This document shows positions 46,403-57,843 of a DNA stretch of 64,000 bases, piece after piece. The translations under genes and the position numbers were made by a program. Origin of the DNA: Iris pallida (Eukaryota; Streptophyta; Magnoliopsida; Asparagales; Iridaceae). Each line of letters starts with the position of its first letter. The stretch's first letter is position 1. The DNA lies in NCBI GenBank assembly GCA_029216955.1, contig JANAVB010012136.1:49369-113368 (forward strand), given 5' to 3'. The notes under the pieces were generated by a model, which searched no databases, was not told the origin of the DNA, and saw only the letters and a list, made by a program, of their open reading frames with translations.

Positions 46403-47386
46403 TGCGGAAGACTACTTCTGCTTCTGCTGCTGCTGAGGGTACGTCGGGGTGGAATGCTGAACCGACGTCACTGAGGCCGCTCGCCTCAGAGCTCCAATAG
46501 TCAAAGCCCTGGCGGCCGGGGCTGGTGCTGAAGACTGATTCATCTGGCCGTGGGATCTCTTCCGACCTCCGGTCCTATCCACAATCCTCTAGGAGGTATA
46601 CTCATGCCTCCGGGCTGCTCTCAAGACTGCATCAAAAGTCTGATGCTCAAACTGCTCAACTGCTAACAAGATCTCCAAGTGAAGCCCCTGCTGGAATCGC
46701 TGGGCTCGATCATACTCGGTTGCCACCAAGGTGGGAGCAAACCGACTGAGTCTCGAAAACTCGGCCGCATATCCGTCGACCGTCCTGCCTCCTTGCTTCA
46801 GATTAGTGAACCGGGTCTGTAGATCATACCGAGCCACGGCATCGAAATACTTGGTCTGGAATCTCTCTCTGAACACTGCCCATGGAATGGGTGCTAGTAA
46901 TCCAACGGCCTGAGCTGCCCACCAGCTGCGGGCAAGATCTAACAACTGCAGGCGCACAACTGCCACCTTCTCGTTCTCTGGAGTCCTGGCTGCTTCTAGA
47001 ACCACCTCTGTGTCCTGAAGCCAAGCATCTGCTTGCGATAGCATCCTCACTACCGTCGAAGAATGGAGGGTTCAGGCGCTTGAAGCTGTTGGCCGCGCTG
47101 TTACCCTGATGACCTCCTCTGGTCAAAGCATCCGCCACTGCCTGTTGCAAGGCATCTCCACGACGATCTTGAGAAGCTATCAAGGTCCTGACGAGTCCTA
47201 CTAATGTGCCATCATCAGGCTCGGCAGGCTGGACTGGCTGAACTGGGGGCTCTTCTCCAATAGGCTCGACTCTGGAGGCTACTCCGGAGTGCTGGACTTG
47301 ATCTCCAGGTTGCTGCTGGTCCGCGGGAGGTGCTCCGCCTTGCTGGCCGGTAGGACCATGAACAATGCCACTGAAGAAGACGACAT
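46403..47386 (-). pseudogene. Element A gag, frameshifted
   Basis: A Met at 47386 (MSSSSVALFM) is soon out of frame with the following Gln/Pro-rich part, and a second shift lies near 47030. The capsid core is open in 46589-47050: 'LDLARSWWAAQAVGLL', 'VFRERFQTKYFDAVARYDLQ', 'LKQGGRTVDGYAAEFSRLSR'. A TAG at 46412-46414 replaces a Gln just before the zinc knuckles. Order and motifs fit chromovirus gag. Confidence 0.85.
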
Positions 47387-47564
47387 AGGGAACAATAAGG
47401 AAGGACCAGGACAGATCAACGATACAAGCACATGATCAGGACAAGAATCCAGGGATTCAGAAGATACGAGCAGAGATCAAGGACGAATACTGATTGAGAC
47501 ATCTATCCGGTAAACCCTGACATATCTTGATTTACAAGACCTGCATGGGCCACCACTTAAACCA
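47387..47564 (-). other. Element A leader with conserved post-LTR block
   Basis: On the minus strand the LTR end is followed by TGGTTTAAGTGGTGGCCCAT. The GTGGTGGCCCA core is shared with C and, less exactly, B. It is the expected primer site position but not the initiator-Met sequence. Confidence 0.55.
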
Positions 47565-48022
47565 TGTCACACCCCAGAACCAGAATACTGGAGAGCGGGG
47601 GCAGACATAGCCAGCTACGTATATTGAAATGAATTTCATCTCGCTATACGGTCACGGCTGTCTAGATACATGAGGGTTTACTACAAGCCAACAGTCTCCT
47701 ATGGTCATGAACAAGCCTAGTGTCTCAATCACAAGCAAGTAAGTAAATGTTACAAGATGTATGATCCTTAAATATACAATAATAAGGCGTCCCAAATATT
47801 ACATATTTAGCTGATCATGAAGCTAGTCGTTACAAAATATGAGGACTAGCAAGAGTTTAGTCATACATGATCAACCCTAGGATCTGTCAATCATGTTACA
47901 GCCCGTAGGCAGACAGTAAGTAAATACAATCGAGCTAAACAGGTGCTCGTCGGCTAAACGCCTCAAAAGAAGATTTTTACAATAAAGTGGGAGAGCAAAA
48001 ATAAACTCACTCGTTGCCCGGG

Positions 48023-48102
48023 TTACGTCTGGTGTTCACCATCGGGCTGGAAAAGCGGTGGATCCTCTGGAGCTGCTCCGAAATCTGGCCATACAAAACC
48101 AG
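48023..48102 (-). other. Acidic open segment after acceptor-like site in A LTR
   Basis: On the minus strand CTGACCCAG| (ending at 48103) is followed by GFVWPDFGAAPEDPPLFQPD, then GEHQT and TAA at 48023. The same segment stands in the 3' LTR and, with changes, in the solo LTR. Confidence 0.45.
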
Positions 48103-49210
48103 CTGGGTCAGATCCCAGAAAGAGCAAGTGCCACAAAGGAAGCTTCACTTAGGAACAAAAACCAGCAATCAACACGAGAGTATAAATAAAAGTAAGAACT
48201 GGAATAAGAAAATACATCAGGATGATATACGACGAGATAACCATGGAACTCTTCAGATAACCAGGTTACAACCAGTAAACCAAACAAGGACCGGGGTTGT
48301 AACCCTTCGTCTGAACAGAGCTTGGAATTCTCACCATTTATCAGTAAAATAATACAAGCATTCTGGTCATATAGCAATCTGGAGCATGATTAGGACAAGA
48401 CTAGACTGGTTAAACTCCATCCAATCATTTCACGGCCAAACAAGACCTACGGCTTGATACTTTAACTAACTAGGGTTATCACAGGACTAGTTACTAGCAA
48501 GATGCAGTGAGATTATTCCACAGCCACAAGCCCTGCAGACCATCCAGGTTACCCAGGTCGAAATTAGGGGTTGAATTCAGGTGGGTACACCGTCCAGGAA
48601 ATGCATATACCCTTAAGTAGCTTGAAAGGTGCAACACATGACAGTGTGCTGGAAATGTGCCCTACTCGACGGCAGGCTACAGATCCCAGGCGCGCCCAGG
48701 TAACGGGATTGCCTGTAGCTGGGAAATCTTCTTCATGACTAATATATTAATCTAGTTATTAACCTTAGTCCAATTCAATAGGTACTCCTGACCGTGGTAC
48801 TCAGGAGTCCCTGTCCTAGACATGATGCAAAACAGGGCTGGATTATTTGTACAAGCACAATCGCCCACGGTGTCCAAGTAATTATACAGGTCATGTCATA
48901 TCAGGTAGCCGTCGCAACAGCTGCTCAAGATAGTTCGTGCCAGGTTTTCATGTCAAATATACTAGTCAGGAGTGCGCCACGGCGGGCCACTATCAGGTCA
49001 TGTCAGGTTACTCATGTCAGGAGTGTACCTCTACGGGTCACAATCGTGTCAAGTTTTTAGTTATTAATTCCAAGCATGTTACATCAATTCAGGATTATCA
49101 AGTTCAGGACAAAAGGCGTAAGGATATAAAACGGGCGTAAAATGCCTAATAAAGGAGTTACAAAACATGAGCAAATAATGATAACTAATAGTACACAGGA
49201 ACATGAGAAA

Positions 49211-49846
49211 GTCATGCGGCTCAGTCATATGCGGCCAGGAAGGAGGGGGCACATGCGGCTCAAATAAGAGAGCTCATGCGACCAGGGTTACTGGATCCCA
49301 TGCGGCCAGGACAAGGGGGCGCATGTGGTTCTCAGGAAAGGAAACCCATGCGGCTGGCGGGATGGGTTCATGCGGCTGCAGAGCAAGGATCCATGCGGCT
49401 CGAGAAGAAGCAACCCATGCGGCTCAAATAAGAAAGGGGGGGTCTTCATGCGGCTCGGACAGACCTAAGTCCATGCGGCCCAAATTAGCAAAACCCATGC
49501 GGCTGGGTCAATGCGATTGCTCATGCGGCTGGGAGGAGTTCTCATGCGGCTGGGTCAAGTGAAGTCCCATGCGGCCAGGAAGAAGTGAGGGCGCATGAGG
49601 CTAAGTTAGAGCATTCATGCGGCTGGGATTAAGAAGTCCATGCGGCCAGGGTCTAGGGGTTCTCATGCGGCTAAAGGATCAGGGCTTATGCGGTCCGCAA
49701 GTGCTAGAGTTCATGCGGCTCAAGGAGATGGGCGCATGCGGTTCAGGAGAATGAGCCCATGCGGCCAGGAGGTGAGATCCAGCCTATGCGGCTGAGAGTC
49801 TCATGCGGCCGAATTACTTGCCGCATGAATTGTCATGCGGTCAAGT
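49211..49846. repeat. CATGCGGC motif array in element A 5' LTR
   Basis: It has the same spacing and order of words as 41300-41935. A few words differ by one base between the two LTRs (for example CATATGCGGCC here and CATATACGGCC in the 3' LTR). Hairpin at 49821-49840. Confidence 0.92.
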
Positions 49847-50184
49847 CAAGTCTAAGCACAGTTCATCTTCTCCAAATTTCTGAGAGGAAGAACACCATGA
49901 GAGCCAAGTTCTTAAGTTTCACAACTCCATCATCCGGAGCCCAAATCCGAACTTCCACAGGTCAAAATGGGGTAGAACGAAATTCTCTACAATATGGAAC
50001 CATCAAAACTCAAAAATAACAAGATTTAGTATATCAAAACCCAGGAAATCCAAAAATAATGTAAACTTAGATCTACAAGAATCTAGCCATGGAAATTAGA
50101 AAAGCCAAGTACTAAAGTGTTTTATAATGTAGTAAAGAAGAGAATGGAGCAATAAAATCAGAGTTCCTCCATGAAGTAAGTTGC

Positions 50185-50300
50185 ACTTGCCTAGACCTCT
50201 CTCTTCTCTCTCTGGTAGGTGAAGATAGTAAATGAGGAAGAAGAAGATGATTGAATGAAGAGAGAGAAGGAAGAGGGCTTAATAAATACAAATGGTGGTG
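50185..50300 (-). promoter_or_regulatory. Candidate promoter, leader and AG|GCAAGT donor of element A
   Basis: On the minus strand a weak TATA-like TATTTATTAA (about 50278-50290) is followed by a CT-rich leader and 'ggtctAG|GCAAGT' at 50185-50192. The donor-like site is kept in the 3' LTR (42269-42276) and in the solo LTR (28350-28357). Confidence 0.45.
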
Positions 50301-50480
50301 GTAGGTAGGGGGTTTACATTGGTTCATATTGAACCAAAGAAACCAAGCCAAGCCAAACCAAGCCAAGAAATAACCAAGCCAAGATGCAAGGAATCAAGCA
50401 AGGAAATCATGCAATACAAGAACAAAATACGTACACGTATTCCAAGAATACGTGATACGAACCACAGGCATTACATCTCC

Positions 50481-51660
50481 AATCCTGTTCAGTACTTCAA
50501 AAGGACCAATATACCTGGGACTTAGCTTTCCTACTCTGCCAAATCGGATAGTTCCTCTGGTAGGTAAGATCTTCACAAACACACTATCACCTGCTTCGAA
50601 ATCTAGCGGTCGTTGGCTGCTATCGGCCCAATGCTTCTGTCTGTCCTGAGCAATCCTGAGCTTATCTCTGATCATGTTTACATTTTCTGCTGCATCGGTC
50701 ACCATCTCAGGTCCAAGCAATACTCTTTCTCCTACGTCGTCCTAAGTAAGTGGAGTATGGAAATGACGACCATAGAGTGCCTCGAATGGAGTCATACCGA
50801 CACTAGCTTGGTAGCTGTTGTTGTAGGAGAACTCTACCAAGTGCAAATGGTCTTTCCAAGACCCTCCAAATTCTAAGATGCAAGATCTCAGCATGACCTC
50901 TAGCGTCTGGATTGTTCTCTCCGATTGTACGTCAGTCTAGGGATGGTAGGCGGTGCTAAACTTCAATTGTGTTTCCAAACTGTCGTGCAAGCTCTTCCAG
51001 AAGTGAGAGGTGAATTTGATATCCCTGTCAGATATGATACTTATCGAAACTCTATGAATCCGGTAGATATGCTGCATATACAGTGCTGCCAACTTCTCGG
51101 TGGATAGACTAACCTTGAAGGGGATAAAGTGAGCTGACTTCGTCAGTCGGTCCACAAAAACCCAAATGACGTCCTTCCCTCCTTGGGATCAAGGAAGTCC
51201 TGACACAAAGTCCATCGTTATGTGTTTCCATTTCCAATCCGGAATGTCTAGCGGCTGCAATAGTCCTACGGGTCTCTGTCTGCTAGCTTTCACTTGTTGA
51301 CAAATTAAGCATCTAGCCACATACCTGGATATGTCCTTCTTCATTTCGTACCACCACACTACTGTACACATATCCCGATACTTTTTGTTAGCTCCTGGAT
51401 GTATGGAATACTGCGACTGATGCGCTTCTTGTATCAGCTCATTCCTCAGTTCACCAGTTGGTACATAAAGTCTCGTACCATACCTCAGTACTCCGTCGCT
51501 AACGATTGAGAATCCTTCAAGTGTTCCTGCCAGCACTTGATCTCTGAGTTTGTAAAGCGTCTCGTCTTGGAATTGTGTCTCCTTGACTCTGTCCATCAGA
51601 CTTGAACGCACTTGCAACTGCATCATTGATGAATCAGCTCCTGGTACAATGGCTTCTCTT
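50481..51660 (-). pseudogene. Element B integrase finger and core (cut by element A)
   Basis: Minus strand: finger with 'EAHQSQYSIHPG' and 'CLICQQVKASRQRP', then 'IPDWKWKHITMDFVSGLP' (51189-51830 open). The core follows in a shifted frame: 'MDRLTKSAHFIPFKV', 'IISDRDIKFTSHFWKS' (50937-51155). A further frame (50394-50720) has 'LGPEMVTDAAENVNMIRDKL' and 'GKLSPRYIGPFEVLNRIGDV', which runs into element A at 50480. The reading continues at 39653. Confidence 0.88.
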
Positions 51661-52270
51661 TCCAGTTTCTTTATTTCCTCTTCAGGTAGTACAATCTCCA
51701 GTCGAAGCTTCTCTATGTCTTCCAACAAATGCCGCTTCTTGGTTAAAATATTGCCTCGGGTATCGACTAAGTGCATCTGTAACAACATTAGCCTTATCCG
51801 GATGATACTGCAGGTTGATGTCGAAATCATTCATCAGCTCCAGCCATCGTCTCTGCCGCATGTTCAGCTCCTTCTGAATGAAAACATATTTAAGACATTT
51901 GTGGTCTGTAAATATTTCCACTATCTCTCCATAAATGTAGTGCTTCCATAACTTCAAAGCAAATATAACTGCTACAAGCTCTAAATCATGCGTGCGATAG
52001 TTCTTTTCATGAGTCCGTAATTGTCTAGATGCGTAAGCAATTACTTTTCCGTTTTGTTGAAGAACATAGCCCAATCCTTTACCGGAAGCATCACTATAAA
52101 TTGAGAAACTGCCGGTACCTGAGATAGCACAAGTATAGGCGCCGTTGTAAGTCTCTTCTTCAGCTCCTTAAATGCTGACTGGCAAGCTTCAGACCAAACA
52201 AATTCTTCGTTCTTCCTGGTGAGCTTCGTCATCGGCTCAGCAATTCTGGCAAAATCCTTTACAAATTTTG
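51661..52270 (-). pseudogene. Element B RNase H
   Basis: '[19 protein letters not shown]', '[20 protein letters not shown]', '[20 protein letters not shown]' and '[15 protein letters not shown]' in the frame 51682-52074. The upstream part (52041-52331) is in another frame with '[11 protein letters not shown]'. The first catalytic Asp motif falls at the frame change near 52090. Confidence 0.85.
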
Positions 52271-52273
52271 GTA

Positions 52274-52870
52274 TTAGCCAGCTAAGCCCAAAAAGCTTCT
52301 GATTTCTGCAACTGAGCTTGGTGTAGTCCACGTCTCAATAGCAGCTATCTTCTTTGGGTCCACCGAAATTCCTTCTCTTGTGACAACATGGCCTAGAAAA
52401 TCCACCTTGTCTAAGAAGAATTTGCATTTAGATAGCTTACCATAGAGCTTCTCTTTCTTTAAAACTTCCAGAACTTTCCTCAGGTGCTCTTCATGCTCTT
52501 CTTCGGCCTTCGAGTAGATCTTGATGTCATCGATAAAGACAACAACAAATTGATCCAGGTATTTATGGAATACCTTGTTCATGAGATTCATGAATACCGC
52601 AGGGGCATTTGTCAATCCAAACGACATGACCAAAAATTTATATTGTCCATATTTGGTGTTGAACGCCGTCTTTGGAATATCCTCCTTCCTGACCTTGATT
52701 TGATGGTAGCCAAATCGGAGATCTATCTTCGAGAATACCTTAGCTCCACTTAATTGATCAAACAGATCATCAATCCGGGGCAGAGGGTACTTGTTCTTGA
52801 TTGTGATGTTGTTCAGCGCCCGGTAGTCGATGCATATCCGTACAGTTCCATCCTTCTTGGGCACGAACAA
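52274..52870 (-). CDS. Element B reverse transcriptase (open part)
   Basis: An open frame of 198 codons holds '[18 protein letters not shown]', '[18 protein letters not shown]', '[14 protein letters not shown]', '[15 protein letters not shown]' and the catalytic FIDD (52522-52541), then '[18 protein letters not shown]'. MSFGLTN has Ser where Pro is usual and RFGYHQ has Phe for Ser. The frame to protease is broken near 52860. Confidence 0.9.
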   Translation of the reverse strand: MFVPKKDGTVRICIDYRALNNITIKNKYPLPRIDDLFDQLSGAKVFSKIDLRFGYHQIKVRKEDIPKTAFNTKYGQYKFLVMSFGLTNAPAVFMNLMNKVFHKYLDQFVVVFIDDIKIYSKAEEEHEEHLRKVLEVLKKEKLYGKLSKCKFFLDKVDFLGHVVTREGISVDPKKIAAIETWTTPSSVAEIRSFLGLAG

Positions 52871-53679
52871 AACTGGTGCTCCCCAGGGTGAAGCTCCATC
52901 TCTAATAATCCCTGGGCCTTTAGTTCATCAATCTGGTCCATCATCTCCTTAGCCTCCTTGGGGTTGACTTTGTAGCATCCTCGAAAAATAGGGGAAGAGC
53001 CAGGAACTAGATCAATGGTAAATTCCACACCTCGATCTGGGGGCATTCCCGAAAGACTATCAGGGAAGACGTCCATGAATTTTGCTATGATAGGATGCGA
53101 AGGCTCGGGGTCTTCGGTGATAGAGGAGTAGATAACACTCTCCATATCTTCCGGAGTTCGAGAGATTTTAAACTCCGGCTCTCCTGGTAGGCTGAAAACT
53201 ATACATCCTCTGTGATAATCTATCAGTGCATGCTGCTTACTTAGCCAGTCCATCCCTAGGACTATATCATAGTTGGGTAAGGGTATCACAAGTAAGGGTG
53301 CTAAGAATTTGTGGCCTGAGATAGTTATGGAGAAGTTACAGGTCTCGGTGATGGGTATGGGTCCACCACCGGTCATAACTCTACATATCATCTTGCTAAA
53401 CCCCGTAACTAGATGGTGTGCAGAAATGAACTTTGATGATATAAAACTGTGTGATGCACCCGAATCAAATAATGCTAAAGCAAGATATGAATGCACATAA
53501 ATAGAACCTTTGATGACATCAGCGGTGGTTTCCTGCTCTGGCTCTCGCTCGTCTACTGTTAGGGCAAAAGCTCGCCCAACCTTCTGTTGGTGTTGCCCAA
53601 ACTGTTGTTGCTGAGTGGGTAGGAGAGCTTTCTTCTGTGTTGTTCCGGTCCGGTTGAATGGCATGGGGCAGTCCTTCAC
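52813..53679 (-). CDS. Element B protease and RT linker (open part)
   Basis: It begins at the last Cys of the second zinc knuckle ('[11 protein letters not shown]'), then '[16 protein letters not shown]' (DSGA at 53455-53466), '[20 protein letters not shown]', '[20 protein letters not shown]'. The protease residues look intact. The frame shifts where 'SPWGAP' should be read, near 52890. Confidence 0.87.
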   Translation of the reverse strand: MKDCPMPFNRTGTTQKKALLPTQQQQFGQHQQKVGRAFALTVDEREPEQETTADVIKGSIYVHSYLALALFDSGASHSFISSKFISAHHLVTGFSKMICRVMTGGGPIPITETCNFSITISGHKFLAPLLVIPLPNYDIVLGMDWLSKQHALIDYHRGCIVFSLPGEPEFKISRTPEDMESVIYSSITEDPEPSHPIIAKFMDVFPDSLSGMPPDRGVEFTIDLVPGSSPIFRGCYKVNPKEAKEMMDQIDELKAQGLLEMELHPGEHQFCSCPRRMELYGYASTTGR

Positions 53680-54822
53680 TTGGTGGGTGGCAGACCCACA
53701 AACTAGGCAGTATCCTAGTCTTTTTCTGCAGATGTTCTTCTGATGTCCTGGCCTCTTACAGAAATTGCAAACAGGGATCTGCTTCTGAGGCGCTCTGTCA
53801 TTGGTCCCTGCCTGATGGTGCTGCTATTGGTGGTGAGGAGGCCTGTTGTTGTTGTTGACATTAGGCCTCTCTTGATTACTCTGGAAGTTGCTTGCTCTAG
53901 AAAACTCCCTTTTTGAATGAGCAGGCTGACTCTTCTCTATATCCTGACCTCGTATTAGAATCCTTTCGTACGTCTTGGCTCCGCCTGCGGTCACATGGGT
54001 GCGAATCTCTTACCTCAGTCCAATCTGAATCTTTCAGCACGATCTGCAGGGTCAGCAACCAAGTTCTTGGCAAAGCGACTAAGTTGACCAAACTCTGCAG
54101 CATATTTACCAACCGTCATGTTCCCTTGCTTCAAATTCTGGAATTGTCTTTCCATCTCCCGCAACTCTGATGTTGGAAACTCTGCAGCATATTTACCAAC
54201 TGTCCTGGAGTCGGGGTTCATTCCGATACCAGGTGCTTGCTACATCTAGCAGTTGGAGTCCTACAGCTTCAACCTGGAGGTCATCTGGAAGATAAGCGAC
54301 ACTGAGGAGACGCTCCATGTTGTCGAGCCATTCGTTGGCATAGATGATTCCATCGGTTCCCTTGAAGGGTCGAGGGCCCAGCTTCTTGAATTTCTCTATA
54401 TCGCCGACCTTAGCAGGCCTTGGTTCTGATTGGGCTGCTTCTCCTCTCTCGAGGGCAGCCATAGCCACGTTGTGGGCATTCTCCATGCCTTCTCTCATAA
54501 TCGCAGTCTGTTCGTGGTGAGCTTCAGCTTGGCCTCTCTGGGCCTCAAGCACTCCTCGTAGCAGGCCTACGAGGTCGGCGGGGTCCATAGGCACTGGTGG
54601 GGCAGCAGGAGCGGGTATTACCGCAGGGGACTGCAGCTCAGTCCGGGAAGATGTAGGATATGTCACCGGAGTTGTAGGAGTGTAAACTCCACGGGGTGCT
54701 GGTGCATTATGAGGATGATCGGTCAGCTTCCGAGGTGTAGGATCCGAACTTGCTTGGGGAGGTGGGGTGTGATCGGGTAATGATACCCCATCGCCAGCAG
54801 TGGTGGTCTTGTCTGTGGCCAT
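53680..54822 (-). pseudogene. Element B gag with CCHC knuckles, rearranged
   Basis: Met at 54822 (MATDKTTTAGDG), a Pro-rich part, then 'FKGTDGIIYANEWLDNMERL' and 'LLDVASTWYRNEP'. At about 54215 the frame breaks at a local duplication: a piece reading TVGKYAAEF occurs twice (54092-54118 and 54179-54205), the extra copy standing where 'FYNKYF' would be. After 'NLKQGNMTVGKYAAEF' and 'QLSRFAKNL' the frame is poor. Two zinc knuckles (CNFCKRPGHQKNIC and [14 protein letters not shown]) are readable at 53665-53765. Confidence 0.85.
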
Positions 54823-55010
54823 ACTCTGGAAGGCTTAAGATGCAAAACATAAGCAAGGTAGCCTACCAGTCTATAACAAACAAAAATATTTATTTATAAT
54901 ATATTTTGGTCCTATGTTGTGAAAAATTAATGTTCTAGTGTTCTAATTGTTTCTAGATATGTTTACCTAAGTCGTTGATCGAAGACCAGCATGGGCCACC
55001 TCTAAAAACA
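54823..55010 (-). other. Element B leader
   Basis: On the minus strand directly after LTR2: TGTTTTTAGAGGTGGCCCAT, related to the post-LTR blocks of A and C. No initiator-Met primer site. Confidence 0.55.
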
Positions 55011-57843
55011 TGTCACGACTCGATCCCAAATTGTTGGGTCGAATCGGATCATGCCTAGCCTGCACCGTTGTGAGACGGCGGCAGTAAGCTGTTTCTATAT
55101 GCAGGTAATCTCAACAACAATTATATTTATCACAACATTAATATTACGAACATTTATAACTTTTGATCAACAATTGAAAGTACAACTGAAACTAAATTAC
55201 TGAAATGAAAAGTCTCTGTAACTCTAACATAGAGAAAAATAAAATCAACTAGCTAAATGGCCGGCTCATCGGCCTCGGGATCAGCGTCTTCTAAGTGAGA
55301 CTCTGGAAGCACCGCAGGGTACAACACAGGATCATAATAGCTATTGAACAATAGCTCAACATCGTCAATGTCACCTATTGGGGAGGGGATCCAGTCAGGA
55401 AAGGAGCAAAGTACAATTATATATATCTAACAGTTCAAATAGTAACATAAATTTGCAATTTTAAACAGTTTGAAATACTTAAACAATATTTCCAGCAATT
55501 CAATATTTAAAAAGAATGTGATTTGAATAGGTAATGTATATGACCGGCTTGGGTTGTACAATAGCATCCTAGCGATGCTATACGGCTTATCCACATGTGT
55601 AAGAGGGATAAGCTTGCACAATTATGCAATATAAAGGTATTGGTCATAAGCACTACACTACTCCCCCAATATCCCATAATCAATATTTGAACTCTGGAAG
55701 AGAGTTCCATGTAGCAATGTGGTTTAAGCATGCAAGATAACAATTACTAATTAAATTGCGAGATAACATAACCGTACTTGCCTTTGCTATTGACTGGATT
55801 GAGGTGTCAGTACCGGAGAGGAAGTCAGTTACGTCCTCGAATTCCTACAGTTGAGAATCCTGACTTAGAATCATAGATAAACCATTTCTAAGTGTGCTAG
55901 TTACAATTTCTAAAAGAAGGTCCTAGTCCAGTTTTAAGTTGTTTAACGAATACTACCGGATCACATTTTTCGTTGCGAGCTACAATCATCTCAATTAGCG
56001 AAGTAAAAGTCAATTTAACCTTTATTAGAAAAATAGAATTTCTAGGTTAATTAGCAAAACTTTGTATTTTTTTTAGTAACATATATATATATATAATTAG
56101 GTTTTTCTTTAAATAAGAAAAATATAATTTTTTGTTAACTTACAAACTTGTAATTTTTTACCATTTACTTAATGTGAGAAAAATTATTAATCTTTTATAC
56201 CAAAATAAAATTCTTTTTAATATTTTACGAGTCTAACGACAAAACCAACAAACCAAAAAATAACCAAAAAACTATGCTACACAATACAAGGTCACAGAAA
56301 ATAAATAGAAAACTGGGCTTATGCCCTTACAACTTATTACATAAATTAATTAAATAATAAAAAGCTGCTGGGGAGCTCTGAACGTCGGGAAGCGGTCCAT
56401 TCAGGAGGCACGAATGCCCTACACTCGCAATACAAAAATACCCAGTAACAAGTTCTAAATAATTAAATTATAAAAGTATGAATAGGGTAAGTCTCAGACT
56501 TGGTCATGAAATATCACGTTGCTAGCTAACACCTCAACGTACAGGAAGGTCCTGTAGCGTTTATGTTTCGCCGAGGCTCATCCGACCGATACGGTCGTCG
56601 CCTAACAGGGGATACAAATATTTACAAAATCCAACACTTAAAACCATTCTAAAACCATTTTTTGTAAACCGTTTGCAAAGCCGAAAAATAGATTTTAAAT
56701 TACCAAATTTAATACTATTATTTTGAAATATTTTACCAAAAATGTGGGCAGCATCTCCTCTGTAACTAGGACAACCCAGCCACAGGGCGGTACTGATCCA
56801 AAATAACTATCCCAAACCAGGAATTTAACCATAATTACCTCACAATAATACCAACTCCCAAAAGCAAAAACCACAGCAAACAAGATCACCAGAATTAAGC
56901 CAGAAAAATAATCCTTACAAACATGCAAAACCAAAATTTGAAGGACCTAAGAAAACTCTCCAAAGACAAACTAAAACCCACAGTACAACAAAATTACCAG
57001 CAAAAGAGAGTCTAAGAAAACTCTCCAACAGAACAACACAAACTAGAGCCGAACTCGAAAAGTAACGCCCTAACGCAAATGATAAAAATTCGATCCCCGT
57101 GACGGGGTCAGGACTGCGTCATCACAGACTAAACTCGGGAGGGACACAGGGACACAGGATTATACCTCGGGTGCCCGCGGGATGCTGCAGACGGGGCCGA
57201 CGGCGCTGGAGGCGGGCGTGCCGGAGGGAGGTGGAGGAGGGTCGGCCGAGAGGGGCCGCACGGGAGAATCAGCGGCGGGAGCGCCGCGTTGGCGGGGCTG
57301 CGGGATAGCAGCGGCGGGGTCGTCGGGCTCGGACGGAGCCAGCGGGAGCTCGGAATCGCCGGTGGGGCGCTGGCCTGGGCAGCTACGGCTTGGGAAGAGG
57401 GTTTTGGGGAGAGGGATGAGTGATGGAGAGGGTTTTATAGGAATGGGGCTCGGGGGTTACGGAAAGGGGAAAAGGAAGGGGTGCCGACGGTTTCGGGAAG
57501 CCGGGGAGGCCACGACGGTTTCGACCGCGGGGAAGAGGAAAGGGTCGGCCACTGTTTTGCTTGCAGAAAGGAAACAAAGGAAAGGAAGTATTTCCTTTCT
57601 CAAGGAAAATTTTCCTTAGGAAAGATATTAATATAATTTATTTTAATGAAAATAATCCGAATATGGGTTCGGACTCGGGAACGGGTTCGTAGTCGGATCC
57701 GGATGCGGGATCGGGACAGGGCCACAATCAAAAATCCAAATAAGTTTTTTTTATCGGACTAAATATAAAAAATAATAATAATAACACTATATTAATATTT
57801 CAATAATCCAAAATTTAATAAACCAAAATTTACGAATTTCACA
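55011..57843 (-). repeat. Element B LTR2 (shared middle LTR)
   Basis: It is 2833 bp. It serves as 5' LTR for the gag-pol at lower coordinates and as 3' LTR for the pol remnant at higher coordinates. ACTTGCCT at 55776-55783, TATA box at 57433-57439. Confidence 0.92.
55253..55374 (-). other. Acidic open segment after acceptor-like site in B LTR
   Basis: On the minus strand CCCCAATAG| is followed by 40 codons: DIDDVELLFNSYYDP, then 'LPESHLEDADPEADEPAI' and TAG. LTR1 (36540-36661) keeps it open with mostly conservative changes. Just before the donor-like site an open 'VTDFLSGTDTSIQSIAK' can also be read (LTR2 only; LTR1 has a stop). Confidence 0.45.

Larger units (their letters stand above)
39659..50475 (-). 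mobile_element. Element A: complete young chromovirus
   Basis: It is 10,817 bp with LTRs at 39659-42560 and 47565-50475 and TCTCC duplicated outside (39654-39658, 50476-50480). Internal order on the minus strand is leader, gag, CCHC knuckles, protease, RT, RNase H, integrase, chromodomain-like tail. About four differences were counted in the first 290 bp of the two LTRs, so insertion was recent. Frameshifts in gag, protease and integrase, and a stop in the zinc knuckle linker, still prevent a complete polyprotein. Confidence 0.95.
47565..50475 (-). repeat. Element A 5' LTR
   Basis: It is 2911 bp, near-identical to the 3' LTR. It contains the CATGCGGC array (49211-49846) and the splice-like pair described separately. 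Confidence 0.95.

Noticed and set aside
41300..49846. Regularly spaced short words resembling a CRISPR array
   Set aside because: The words are only 8 bp, spacers vary from about 10 to 45 bp, there are no cas genes, and the arrays sit inside plant LTRs and are duplicated with them.
36303..57843. B LTR1 and LTR2 as ends of two independent insertions
   Set aside because: GCAAG lies outside LTR1 and outside LTR3 but not next to LTR2, so the array derives from one integration.
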